Shown: positions 25,529 through 34,572 of the stretch, in pieces | How positions within the stretch are numbered: the stretch's first letter is position 1 | Layout: each line of letters begins with the position of its first letter | Source: Paenibacillus brevis | GTDB lineage: Bacteria > Bacillota > Bacilli > Paenibacillales > Paenibacillaceae | Reading direction: 5' to 3' | Assembly: GCF_018919145.1 (NCBI RefSeq) | Contig: NZ_JAHLQJ010000002.1 | Span: 345,962 to 409,961 of the forward strand | Length of the DNA: 64,000 nucleotides | Translations under genes and position numbers: made by a program | The notes under the pieces: generated by a model | What the model was told of the DNA's origin: nothing | The model's database searches: none | The model's input: the letters and a program-made list of their open reading frames with translations, nothing else

Positions 25529-28500
25529 ATGAAGAAAAGGATATCGACAGTTGTCGGCGTAATTATTGCATTCAATATGTTATTTGGGACCTTGTTCGGG
25601 GGAATCGGAACGGCACAGGCGGCATCCGTGCAAGTGACTGCTCCGACGGCGGCGGTTAGCCCGACGGGGAACAATGTACCGATTGATGCCCAGCTCTGGG
25701 TGAAATTCGCAGGGATGGATGTTCGGACGAACGGCAAGCAGACGTATACGATCTCCAGAAATACTGGGAGCTACATAGACAAGGCGGAAGTAACTGTAAC
25801 CCAGGATGTATATACGGATTACATAGCACTGACCCCTCCTACGAATCTGTTGTATGGGACAACCTACACGGTTACTTTTCCAGAAGCAGCATTTATTGTC
25901 GGGGATAACGGAACGGAATCTCCTAGGATAGAGTGGTCCTTCACAACGATGAGCGGTTCAAGCCAGACGCTTGCCGCGACATCTTTTACCCCGTCCAATG
26001 GAAGCTCTAATATAAGCGCCAATGTGAGCCCCCAGGTTACTTTTAACCGAAATGTGAAGTTGAATCCTTCGCTGGCGAATGGAGGAATTACGCTTCGCAA
26101 GACATCTAATTCGGCAGCGGTTCAAATCAAGGCGGAAGCGGTCAATAACTATGTTAAGATTGACCCCCTTTATGATCTGGAGCAGGGAAGCAGCTACTAC
26201 ATTGAAATTCCCAATAACGGAATTGCAGACGCCCAGTATGGGAATTATTATGGAGGACTCAGCGGAAGCAACCGTTGGACGTTTACGACGGCATCGATAG
26301 ATAAAACGGCTCCTGTGCTTCAGAGCACCAAAATGTACAATAACACATCTATTTTACTAACCTATAATGAGGCTTTAAGTTCATACTCTGCTGGATCAGG
26401 GACAGGCTTTACTGTAACTGTAAATGGAGAGGAGCGCAGGATTAGCTATGTTAATGTGTCCGGATACAGCGTCTATGTCAATCTGGAGACAGGGGTGGCG
26501 GTAGGACAGGATGTGAAGATCAGCTATTCCGGACAGATCATTCGGGATGCAGCGGGTAATCCGGCAGCAAGCTTCTCCAGTCAGACGGTGACAAATGGGG
26601 TTGACTCGGTAAGTCCTAAGCCCAGAGATGGTTATGCATCCACGAACAGTGTTACTTTATATTTTTCAGATTCGATCAAGAGCCCATCTAAGTATGCCTA
26701 CGAGCAATTCAAGGTAATGGGTGACGACCGCCAAAAACAGATCAGCAGTATTTCCCATAGTGGATCTACGATCACCTTATACTTGAGCAATACGATAACC
26801 AATGGCGAAGTGATAAAAGTATCCTATCAACCGGGATCCTATCCGCTTCAAGATTACCGCGGCTGGGAGATTGCGGCATTCAGTGATTACTTTGTCCGGA
26901 ACTATAATGACACCGTGGCGCCGATATTCAAAAGTGCAGAGGGATCTGATCGAACAGTCATTCTAAATTATAATGAGGCTCTGGGAACAACGTCTCTTCC
27001 TGCCAAGAGTCAATTTTCTGTATTGGCAAATAATGCTCCGATTTATGTGAATGCTGTAGAGATTGTATCTAATCGAGTTATTCTGACGTTGGCTTCTTCA
27101 TTTACGCAAAATCAAAATGTTACAGTCTCATATGTGCCTGGAACCAGCGGTATTGCCGATTTGAATGGGAATAGAGCCGGTTATATTAATTTGGAGCCTG
27201 TAGCCTACAAAGCAACTGCCGAAGGAATCCAGTCTATTTCCGTTACGGGGGATCTGCTGACCATTGTATATACGAAGTCACTTAAGTCTATAACCATGCT
27301 TCCGGTGAATCAGTTCAGCGTAAAGGTGGATAATCAGATCGTGGGTGTTGTGTCTGCGGCTGTGAGCGGGAATGCAGTTACATTGAAACTGGGCTCTGCA
27401 GTGAGGGCGGGGCAGGTTGTTTCGTTATCTTACTTGGTCGGAGCATCCCCGTTGTATGATATCGATGGGAATCTGCTGAAGAGTTATACTGATGTTGCAG
27501 TTGTAAATACTGCATCTGGTCAAAATGGGCAGATAACCAGCCCCAATGGGAATCAACCTAGTTCTCTCACATTGATGAGTAATAATGATTTCGGCGTACC
27601 GGGTTACTTACTGAGCCTCAATGGGGCTCAAACCTCTGATAGTCGTTCTAAATATGGAGAGGTTATCAAAAGGTATACTATTGACAATGCACAATTACAA
27701 GCCTCGTATAAATATTTAAGAGATACGAATGCCACTGCGAAGCGGATCATTTTTGAGGTGCCATCTAGTGAGAAGGCCGCCGAAGTTGCCATTCCAATTG
27801 CCTCTTTAATGGAAATGTACACTTCAGGACAAAAGGCTACTTTTGCTGTGAAATATAACACGGTGTTATATGATCTACCGCTGGAGAAAGTTTCTTATAC
27901 TGAAATTTCAAGAGCGCTCGTCGCGGGAAATCTCTCTAACGTTTATTTACTGATTCAACTGGCTCCGGTTACGAAAGTTTATATGCCAACATTAAACTCT
28001 GTGAATGGTGTAACGATTTCTCCGCTCACAGACCCAGTTCAAATTGATTTGTCGGCTTATAGCGGAACGGCAACTCAAACTGCTGCGGTTATGGCATCAG
28101 GAGAAGTTTATATTAAGGCATCTCCAAATACTTATGGTGCGGAGACGACCTTGATACAATATGATTTGGTCTCGAGAGTGCCAGCATATTTACCGTCAAG
28201 TAAGACTAATGTAGGAAGTCTTCTGGTGTTTAAGGGAAAGGTTACAGGTAATATGGTGGTTGGGCCAGCGGCAGGGTTCGCTTCGTTCCCTGACCTTGGT
28301 AATCATTGGGCAAGTAAAGATATCAAGGAACTGGCCAGCAAATTAATTATCGGGCCTCAGTCAAATGGGAAGTTCGAGCCAAATAAAAATATTACACGTG
28401 GCGAGTTTGCTACCTATATTGTAAAAGGGCTCGGTCTTTCAAAAGATGTGAATAATGCACAGCGCTTTCCAGATGTTGTGCCAGGTAGTGAAATCGCCGC

Positions 28501-28846
28501 CTATATTGGGGCAGCCGCAAAAGCAGGAATAATTAATGGTAATACAGATGGTACATTTAAACCGAATAATTACATCACGCGGGAGCAGATGGCGTTAATG
28601 ATGGTACGTGCTATGGAATATAGCGGTTATTCAATAACCTCAGGCTATTCAAGCGCGCAGACTTTGTCGAAATTTAAGGATTCAGCTAAGGTTCAAGCGA
28701 AGGATACAGTAGCAAAGGCAGTAAATGAAGGGGTCATCCAGGGTATTTCTGTAGGCAGTGGCTATCAATTTCAACCTGCAGGTAATGCCTCACGTGCTCA
28801 GGCTGCAGTCATGTTGAAGCGTGTGCTGGATAAGCTAGCGGAGTAG
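25529..28846 (+). CDS. SLH-domain surface protein with SbsA/SwmB-type Ig-like repeats
   Basis: An 1105-residue exported protein. The signal peptide is residues 1-34 (ends TAQAA). About seven Ig-like segments follow. The first two resemble SbsA_Ig domains (SPTGNNVPIDAQLWVKF; TPSNGSSNISANVSPQVTF), and the next resemble SwmB/SWM repeats (ILTYNEAL.., VTVNGEERRISYV, VKISYSGQIIRDAAGN, DLNGNRAG). Three SLH domains at about 920-1105 carry ITRGE, ITREQ and ASRAQ. ATG 25529 has GAGAGGGG at 25512-25519. It is a likely wall-bound surface protein that uses the pyruvylated polymer. It is a separate transcription unit after metK; I see no clear promoter. Confidence 0.88.
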   Translation: MKKRISTVVGVIIAFNMLFGTLFGGIGTAQAASVQVTAPTAAVSPTGNNVPIDAQLWVKFAGMDVRTNGKQTYTISRNTGSYIDKAEVTVTQDVYTDYIALTPPTNLLYGTTYTVTFPEAAFIVGDNGTESPRIEWSFTTMSGSSQTLAATSFTPSNGSSNISANVSPQVTFNRNVKLNPSLANGGITLRKTSNSAAVQIKAEAVNNYVKIDPLYDLEQGSSYYIEIPNNGIADAQYGNYYGGLSGSNRWTFTTASIDKTAPVLQSTKMYNNTSILLTYNEALSSYSAGSGTGFTVTVNGEERRISYVNVSGYSVYVNLETGVAVGQDVKISYSGQIIRDAAGNPAASFSSQTVTNGVDSVSPKPRDGYASTNSVTLYFSDSIKSPSKYAYEQFKVMGDDRQKQISSISHSGSTITLYLSNTITNGEVIKVSYQPGSYPLQDYRGWEIAAFSDYFVRNYNDTVAPIFKSAEGSDRTVILNYNEALGTTSLPAKSQFSVLANNAPIYVNAVEIVSNRVILTLASSFTQNQNVTVSYVPGTSGIADLNGNRAGYINLEPVAYKATAEGIQSISVTGDLLTIVYTKSLKSITMLPVNQFSVKVDNQIVGVVSAAVSGNAVTLKLGSAVRAGQVVSLSYLVGASPLYDIDGNLLKSYTDVAVVNTASGQNGQITSPNGNQPSSLTLMSNNDFGVPGYLLSLNGAQTSDSRSKYGEVIKRYTIDNAQLQASYKYLRDTNATAKRIIFEVPSSEKAAEVAIPIASLMEMYTSGQKATFAVKYNTVLYDLPLEKVSYTEISRALVAGNLSNVYLLIQLAPVTKVYMPTLNSVNGVTISPLTDPVQIDLSAYSGTATQTAAVMASGEVYIKASPNTYGAETTLIQYDLVSRVPAYLPSSKTNVGSLLVFKGKVTGNMVVGPAAGFASFPDLGNHWASKDIKELASKLIIGPQSNGKFEPNKNITRGEFATYIVKGLGLSKDVNNAQRFPDVVPGSEIAAYIGAAAKAGIINGNTDGTFKPNNYITREQMALMMVRAMEYSGYSITSGYSSAQTLSKFKDSAKVQAKDTVAKAVNEGVIQGISVGSGYQFQPAGNASRAQAAVMLKRVLDKLAE

Positions 28847-28860
28847 TGAAAGCTTCTTAT

Positions 28861-28914
28861 GAGCTATACGAACTCACAAATGAGCTATATGAGCTCGCAA
28901 AGGTCGTATAGCTC
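28861..28914. repeat. Inverted repeat with a tandem 21-bp core
   Basis: GAGCTATACGA (28861-28871) and TCGTATAGCTC (28904-28914) are exact complements. Between them lies a second related unit, so 28861-28881 and 28882-28902 are two imperfect 21-bp tandem copies, the second containing the small palindrome GAGCT-ATATG-AGCTC. It starts 15 bases after the SLH gene stop and has no T-run. Confidence 0.6.
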
Positions 28915-29043
28915 GTGTAGGCTCTGTAGCTTTGTGCTCTGTAAGCTCACTGGAGCTTATGCAGCCCGAGCGAACTCGTTAAATCTTGTTAAGGCTCGTT
29001 TGATCTCATGCTCATCTTAGCCTCTATGTGATTATGGGTCTGG

Positions 29044-29229
29044 TAGATGTAGCGAATACAACTATTTCGCAGAAACTTGTCTGACTTTTATGTTTAATTG
29101 TACGGAGTACACGTAAATCGGCTTATATTTTCACATTTGCTCGGAACCGGGAAGTTTAGTTGCAGAATATTCAATTAAATCTCGGATTGGCAGAACTTAT
29201 TGGAGAAATTAGTGTAGAAATGCAATTAG
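29044..29229. repeat. Palindromic repeat array A (four units)
   Basis: Units of the form TAGTTGTAGNNNGTACAACT start at 29044, 29095, 29157 and 29210 (spacing 51, 62, 53). Each unit is an imperfect inverted repeat of about 20 bases (TAGTTGTA/TACAACTA). The array is degenerate and does not encode an obvious protein. Arrays B (30.2 kb) and C (36.2 kb) show the same units and spacing. Confidence 0.6.
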
Positions 29230-29240
29230 ATCAAAATGCT

Positions 29241-29314
29241 CTGAATAGTTTGGAATACGCTGCATTGTTTAAATACCCTGAATAGTTTGAATTACGCTGT
29301 ATTGTTTGATATAT
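29241..29314 (+). repeat. Two 37-bp tandem copies
   Basis: CTGAATAGTTTG-AATACGCTG.ATTGTTT occurs at 29241-29277 and again at 29278-29314 with a few substitutions. It lies between repeat array A and an orphan terminator. Confidence 0.6.
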
Positions 29315-29367
29315 TCTGTATGAGATTTGATTAGTTGATAATATGATACTTAAGTGTGACGAAGAAC

Positions 29368-29408
29368 GTCCTGACTAACTGAGCAATCAGAGGGTCAGGA
29401 CTTTTTTT
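29368..29408 (+). terminator. Orphan terminator 520 bases after the last gene
   Basis: A perfect 8-bp stem, GTCCTGAC (29368-29375) with GTCAGGAC (29394-29401), then T7. No supported gene ends nearby: the 1105-aa gene stops at 28846. It may close a small RNA or an eroded gene in this 590-base gap, which otherwise holds only the repeats listed here. Confidence 0.75.
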
Positions 29409-29437
29409 ATTTAATTCCGATGGGAGAGTGTTGTTTT

Positions 29438-30120
29438 GTGCGGAAGGACAATAAGTTTGATGTGGCTCATGAGACGTTTATAAAGCAGCATATAGCACGA
29501 CGTACGGGAGAACGAAGGGGCGCTTGGTAAGGGGGAACAGACATGCAGAGACGATGTTTCTACGTAATGTCTGGTGGCCTTTATACCAAAATTTTGACCA
29601 ATTGCATCCAGAGTATGAAATCCCGGATTGGCGTGGACGTTCCTACTATGGAGATTTTGCCTTTCTTAGTGGACCGATCAAATTGATTATTGAGATTAAA
29701 GGATTTGGACCGCATGTTCATGAAATGGACCGCCAAGGCTACTCGAATGAATTAAATAGGGAATTGTACCTGCAGACACTTGGTTATCGGGTAGCCTCCT
29801 TTTCGTATGATGATGTGGAGCGCAAGCCGGAGTTGTGCTGAAATCTGCTTGGATCATTACTAGGAAGGTATCGGGCAAACGAACAGCCTGTCAATAGGGA
29901 TCAACTCGCAGAAAGTGAGGTTATTCGTCTTGCCATGAAGTCGCTAGAACCGATCACGCCAAAGCAGGTAGCTATTCATATGCAATTGAACAATCGAACT
30001 GTCTTTAAAATCATACATTCTCTTTGTGGAAAGGGCTGGCTACGTCCTGTGATTACAGGAAAGGGAAAAAGAATTCGATATTATGAACTAGTTGCGGGAA
30101 GGAGAGGAGGGAATTGGTAA
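29438..30120 (+). pseudogene. Broken endonuclease-domain (DUF559-like) gene
   Basis: Three pieces of one protein of about 227 residues are visible. Piece 1 starts at GTG 29438 (GGGAGAG at 29422-29428) and stops at 29528-29530 in frame 2. Piece 2 continues from about 29520 in frame 1 (..HAETMFLRNVWWPLYQNF.., ..YYGDFAFL..LIIEIKGFGPHVHEMDR..), so a frameshift lies near 29517-29527. An in-frame TGA at 29839-29841 then interrupts it; the same frame continues (NLLGSLLGRY.. to 30118) into a winged-helix-like end (TPKQVAIHMQLNNRTVFKIIHSLCGKGWLRP). The D-x(n)-EIKG pattern is that of PD-(D/E)XK nucleases. Intact relatives occur in Paenibacillus, as far as I recall. Sequencing error could explain one lesion but hardly both. 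Confidence 0.75.
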
Positions 30121-30215
30121 GAGTAGCAAGAGAGAGGATAGTGTAGATGGAGAGGGTAGTGGAGAGAGTACAGTGTAGGTGAGAGGGCGGTGGAAGAGAG
30201 GATGGTGGAGATCGC
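30121..30215 (+). other. Purine-rich low-complexity tract
   Basis: About 95 bases of GAGAG/GGTGGA-type sequence (imperfect GAGAGGATAGTGTAGATG-like units) with almost no pyrimidine runs. It follows the broken gene directly. No gene is seen in the 503-base gap 30121-30623 beyond this tract and array B. Confidence 0.5.
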
Positions 30216-30234
30216 ACAAGTGGAACAGATAGTC

Positions 30235-30438
30235 TAGTTATAGCAAGTACATCTTGTTATAGCTAGTACATCTATATTCAGCATAAAAGTAAATTTTAGA
30301 GTGCTAGTTGCAGCTAGTACATCTATTTGTCTGAAATGAGGACTAAACACCAGAATTGGGCAGATATAAGTGTATTATCAGCAACTATATGAATTAGACT
30401 CGCTCAAATATGTTGGACTAGTTGTAGTCCGTACAACT
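30235..30438. repeat. Palindromic repeat array B (five units)
   Basis: Units related to TAGTTGTAGNNNGTACAACT start at 30235, 30256, 30305, 30367 (weak) and 30419. The last three are 62 and 52 bases apart, the same spacing as in arrays A and C. The first, second and third end in GTACATCT instead of GTACAACT, so they share a local variant. Confidence 0.65.
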
Positions 30439-30623
30439 TTATCCAGATGGGGAAGCTTCTACTGCTTTATGTTACCCAATACCCTACCATTTTCCATGAA
30501 ATTTGCTTTTTTTCGTAACTTTTCCGCTTTATTGTAGTCTATTAATTGTATACTAGATTCCGGGGAACTGAACTGAGAGTTCTCTGAGATAGACTGCATA
30601 AGATGGGAGAGTAGCGCACAAAA

Positions 30624-33350
30624 ATGGTAGCACACAAGAAGCACGACGGTAATATGACGAAAAAAATAGCGCGTTTGGCGGCGGAGCATGGCAAGAAGCT
30701 GGTGCTGGTGTCTTTGGCAGGAATGATCTGGATTCAGCCCTTCTCGGTGCTGGAGTCTTTCACAGGAACAACATCTACAGCGTATGCGGCGGATAGTCAG
30801 ACAGTACAGCTCAGCAGCGAGATGATTACTTCTGGTGCGAAGCTGGTTAAATATCAATACACAACGACCCGCTCCGGCAAATCGGTTAAGGTACTGGCTG
30901 ATGTGGTCGAGGTGGATCTGAGTAATCCTTATGTCCAATTAGACGTAATGACTGGTAAGGGCGGCCAGTTAACTACCCGGCAATCCGTAGAGGGGATGGC
31001 CCAAGAGACTGGGGCAGTTGCCGGTATCAATGGCGACTTCTTTGCAACCAGCGGGCAAGGTGTTGCGATGGGAGCCGCTGTCTCCCAAGGAGTACTTGTT
31101 ACGAGTCCCGCACAATTGACGGGGATGTTTGCCTTTGCGGTGAAAAGCGATAATACGCCTATGATTGACCAATTCAGCTTTAGTGGATCTGTGATCGCTG
31201 AAGATGGTTCGGTGTTCCCGCTAACCGGGATGAATCAGGAGTCCTATCGAACAGAGCCGGATAATGGCTACAGCCACGTTAATAATATGTTTATCTATAC
31301 TAGCGACTGGAAATCCGAAGAAAGACCGAAGGCAAGCGGAACGACTCCAACGGAGGTGTTAGTTCAGGGCGGGGTCATTCAGCAAATAAGCTATAAATCT
31401 GCCCTTCCTGGCACAGTACCAGCAGATGGATATATTTTGCGTGCTCATGGGCTGGCGGCGGATTTCATTGCTTCGCATATGCAGATCGGACAACGGCTGG
31501 ATACGAATTACCGGCTTATCTCTCAGAGCAGCGGGATGGAGTATAACCCATCGGATCTGAAGATGGTTATTGGAGGACACACGCTGCTGGTGGATCAAGG
31601 AACTGCCTCTTCCTTCACTCGGTCCACGACATCGATCAGCGGGAGCAGTGCGGTAGCTCGTACGGCTGTGGGTTATTCCAAGGATGGGACGAAGGTTTAT
31701 CTTATTACGGCAGAGAAAAATTCTGCAAGCACGGGCTTAACGTTGGCTGAATTGCAGAAATTCATGACATCCATCGGCGTTTGGAAAGGAATGAACCTCG
31801 ATGGCGGCGGCTCAACGACAATGGTTACACGTCCATTGGCGGAGAATACCGCACAGTTGACCTTCACCACTTCGAATGGCTCCGCAGGACAGCGTGCCGT
31901 TGTGAACGGACTGGGGGTTTATTCTACTGCGCCTGTCGGAACCTTGCAAGGGTTGAAGGTAAGCGGCAGCAAAACACTGCTCATCGGACAGACGGTTCCT
32001 TATACGCTGAAAGGCTACGACAATTACTACAATCCAATTGATACATCAGGCATTCAAGCCACCTGGAGCGCCAGCAACAGCAATGTAAGCTGGACGGGGG
32101 CTGGCTTCAAGGGAGTGAAGGCAGGAACGGCTAAAATTACTGCTGTCAGCGGGTCTGCAACAAGCAGTATGGATGTGACTGTCCTTGGAGGAACAGACAT
32201 CGATACACTCACTCCTGTTACTACTTATGCGCCATTAGAAGCGGGGACAAGCATCTCTGTACCGGTTACAGCGAAGCTGAAGAACGGAAGTACGGTCAAC
32301 ATTCCCGATGAATCGCTGAAATGGACATTCAGTGGTATGAAAGCCGCAGTGCAAAATGGTGTCTTGACGATACAGTCCATTAATAATGGAGCGAAGGTAG
32401 CCTATGCGACGCCAAGCTATGATGGCTTTAGCGGAACGCCGATTGTTTTCTCAGTATCTGCAGAACAAATATGGGAGACCTTTGAAAATGTCAGCTACCC
32501 TGTAAGCTTTACCGGATTGCCGGCAGAGGCGGCAGGCAAAGTATCGATTGCTCAAGGTACTGGAGAACGGGAGAAATCGAAAGTCCTTCAACTGGATTAC
32601 GATCTTACCTTAGGTACCGGCAACAAGTTTGCTTATGCTCAATTGAACGGGACAACAGGCAGAACGATACCGGAGGGAGCGACCTCCATGTCGGTAGATG
32701 TGCTTGGCGATGCCAGCCTGAACTGGCTGCGGGCAGAATTTGAGGATGCCGACGGAAAGGCAGTTTATGCCGATCTGATCCGTCCGCTTGACTTCACAGG
32801 CTGGAGAACCCTGACGGCTGATTTAACAGCAAGCGCATTGAAGCACCCGGTCAAGCTGAAGCGCTTGTATATTGTGAATCTGGAGGATGGCCAGGATGAA
32901 CGGGCTCTAACGGGCAGTATATCCTTTGATAATATTCGCTTTACGGCACCCGTAACGGGCGGAGATACTGGACTGCCAAGTGCAACGGCTGTAATGGTGG
33001 CGGGATCGAAGACGATGACGGTTAACGGGGAAAAAGTAACGATGGATGCTGTTCCTCTTATTAAGGACGGAGTCACCTATGTACCGATTCGATATGTTGT
33101 AGATGCTTTTGGTGGACAGGCAACCTGGACAGCGGCATCCAAGAAAATCACGGTCACACGGGGATTAACGGTATTGGAGCTGACTGTAGGCAAAAAGGAA
33201 TATTTGCTTAATGGAGCTGCCAAGCAAGGAACGGTAACACCGCTAATCACAAACGGAAGGACTTTAGTCCCATTACGAATGGTCTCCGAGCAGCTTGGTA
33301 TTACCGTAAATTGGGAACAGAAAACCAAGTCTATCACACTGCAATCATGA
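30624..33350 (+). CDS. Secreted phosphodiester-glycosidase-like (NAGPA) protein with C-terminal stalk domain
   Basis: A 908-residue exported protein. A signal peptide lies at about residues 24-55 (KKLVLVSLAGMIWI.., cut near AYAAD). A NAGPA domain (about 65-435) follows, with GINGDFFATSGQGVAMGA and the strongly conserved NLDGGGSTTMV. This fold cleaves GlcNAc-1-phosphodiester bonds in uncovering enzyme and occurs in many bacterial exopolymer proteins. Next come a Big_2-like segment (about 440-515) and a jelly-roll-like region (about 610-780). A copper-amine-oxidase-N-type stalk domain closes it (about 790-908; VPIRYVVDAFGG, VPLRMVSEQLG). GGGAGAG at 30605-30611 precedes ATG 30624; ATG 30654 is an alternative. 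The substrate is probably a wall or capsule sugar-phosphate, by inference. Confidence 0.85.
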   Translation: MVAHKKHDGNMTKKIARLAAEHGKKLVLVSLAGMIWIQPFSVLESFTGTTSTAYAADSQTVQLSSEMITSGAKLVKYQYTTTRSGKSVKVLADVVEVDLSNPYVQLDVMTGKGGQLTTRQSVEGMAQETGAVAGINGDFFATSGQGVAMGAAVSQGVLVTSPAQLTGMFAFAVKSDNTPMIDQFSFSGSVIAEDGSVFPLTGMNQESYRTEPDNGYSHVNNMFIYTSDWKSEERPKASGTTPTEVLVQGGVIQQISYKSALPGTVPADGYILRAHGLAADFIASHMQIGQRLDTNYRLISQSSGMEYNPSDLKMVIGGHTLLVDQGTASSFTRSTTSISGSSAVARTAVGYSKDGTKVYLITAEKNSASTGLTLAELQKFMTSIGVWKGMNLDGGGSTTMVTRPLAENTAQLTFTTSNGSAGQRAVVNGLGVYSTAPVGTLQGLKVSGSKTLLIGQTVPYTLKGYDNYYNPIDTSGIQATWSASNSNVSWTGAGFKGVKAGTAKITAVSGSATSSMDVTVLGGTDIDTLTPVTTYAPLEAGTSISVPVTAKLKNGSTVNIPDESLKWTFSGMKAAVQNGVLTIQSINNGAKVAYATPSYDGFSGTPIVFSVSAEQIWETFENVSYPVSFTGLPAEAAGKVSIAQGTGEREKSKVLQLDYDLTLGTGNKFAYAQLNGTTGRTIPEGATSMSVDVLGDASLNWLRAEFEDADGKAVYADLIRPLDFTGWRTLTADLTASALKHPVKLKRLYIVNLEDGQDERALTGSISFDNIRFTAPVTGGDTGLPSATAVMVAGSKTMTVNGEKVTMDAVPLIKDGVTYVPIRYVVDAFGGQATWTAASKKITVTRGLTVLELTVGKKEYLLNGAAKQGTVTPLITNGRTLVPLRMVSEQLGITVNWEQKTKSITLQS

Positions 33351-33403
33351 TATGATAGTTCATAGTGTATAGATACTTAAGTGTCAGATTGGAGAACGGT
33401 GAA

Positions 33404-34567
33404 GTGGCAGAGTATCAAGCTGATGCAATTGATCGCGTCATAAAAAATGCTGTCGGTGTCATGGAGAACAGCAAGCTGCAGATCCTAGAAATTTTGGATG
33501 CGGCCAGAAGTGAGCTGAATATGCTTAATAATGAGCTGCAGCAAGTGATCAAGGAAACCGCTGAGACGGTAGAGAAGGTTGATCAACTTGAAATTAATTT
33601 TAGAAGGTCCCGAATCCGGCTGACAGAAGTCAGCCGGGATTTTGTGCGCTATAAGGAAGAGGATATCAAGCAAGCCTATGAGAGGGCGACCCAGCTTCAA
33701 CTGGACTTGATGATTTACAGGGAAAAGGAAATGTATCTTAAAGCCCGCCGGGATGAATTGCAGAAGCGGGCCAAGAATGTTGAAAAGTCTGTCGAGCGGG
33801 CGGATATGGTAAGCTCGCAAATGGCTGTAGTGCTGGAATATTTATCCGGAGAGCTGGGAAATGTTAGCCGAATTCTTGAGTCAGCCAAGAATCGCCAGAT
33901 GATCGGATTAAAAATTATTTTGGCACAAGAAGAAGAGAGAAAGAGAATCTCCAGGGAAATACATGATGGTCCTGCTCAATTACTGGCCAATCTAGTGCTT
34001 AGGACGGAAATTGTCGAAAGAATGATCGCGAAGCAGGATTTCAAGATGGTGCAGGACGAAATAATAGATTTGAAGGGACAGGTACGCTCCAGTCTGGAAG
34101 AGATGCGCAAGGTTATCTTTAATTTGCGTCCGATGGCGCTGGATGATCTCGGATTAATTCCAACTCTCCGAAAGTATGTCCATGACTTCGAGGAAAAGAC
34201 CAAGATTCGCACGACCTTTGAAACCCGCGGTAAAGAGCATCGTATGACTTCCCCGATGGAGGCGGCTATTTTTAGACTGGTTCAGGAAGCTTTAACTAAT
34301 GCCGCAAAGCATGCATTTCCTACTTATGTAGGTGTGGATATCAATTATCAGGGGGAGATGCTGCGGATTATCGTACAAGACAACGGCCTGGGCTTCAAGG
34401 TGGATCAACTGGAGGAAAAGAACAAGGAACACTCGCACTTTGGCTTGATTGGAATGAGAGAACGGGTAGAGTTGCTTGAGGGCAGAATGGATATTGAATC
34501 AACAGCCAACCAAGGGACCAAGATTATCATTCATATTCCGACAAAGACGGATAAAAGAAAGGAGTAA
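33404..34567 (+). CDS. degS: Sensor histidine kinase DegS
   Basis: A 387-residue cytoplasmic kinase of the DegS-DegU pair. The first 180 residues are a long coiled-coil sensor region. The phosphoacceptor sits in EERKRISREIHDGPAQLL (HisKA_3). The ATPase shows the N box (QEALTNAAKHA), G1 (DNGLGF) and G2 (FGLIGMRERVELLEG). The start is GTG 33404, 8 bases after TTGGAGA (33389-33395), giving a length close to B. subtilis DegS (385 aa); the upstream GTG at 33365 is rejected. degU follows after 5 bases. In Bacillus the pair controls exoenzymes, competence, motility and flgM, fitting the comF and flagellar genes downstream. Confidence 0.93.
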   Translation: MAEYQADAIDRVIKNAVGVMENSKLQILEILDAARSELNMLNNELQQVIKETAETVEKVDQLEINFRRSRIRLTEVSRDFVRYKEEDIKQAYERATQLQLDLMIYREKEMYLKARRDELQKRAKNVEKSVERADMVSSQMAVVLEYLSGELGNVSRILESAKNRQMIGLKIILAQEEERKRISREIHDGPAQLLANLVLRTEIVERMIAKQDFKMVQDEIIDLKGQVRSSLEEMRKVIFNLRPMALDDLGLIPTLRKYVHDFEEKTKIRTTFETRGKEHRMTSPMEAAIFRLVQEALTNAAKHAFPTYVGVDINYQGEMLRIIVQDNGLGFKVDQLEEKNKEHSHFGLIGMRERVELLEGRMDIESTANQGTKIIIHIPTKTDKRKE

Positions 34568-34572
34568 CTGGA

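Noticed and set aside
28861..28914. CRISPR-like repeat array
   Set aside because: Only two imperfect 21-bp units in tandem, no spacers of constant length and no cas genes.
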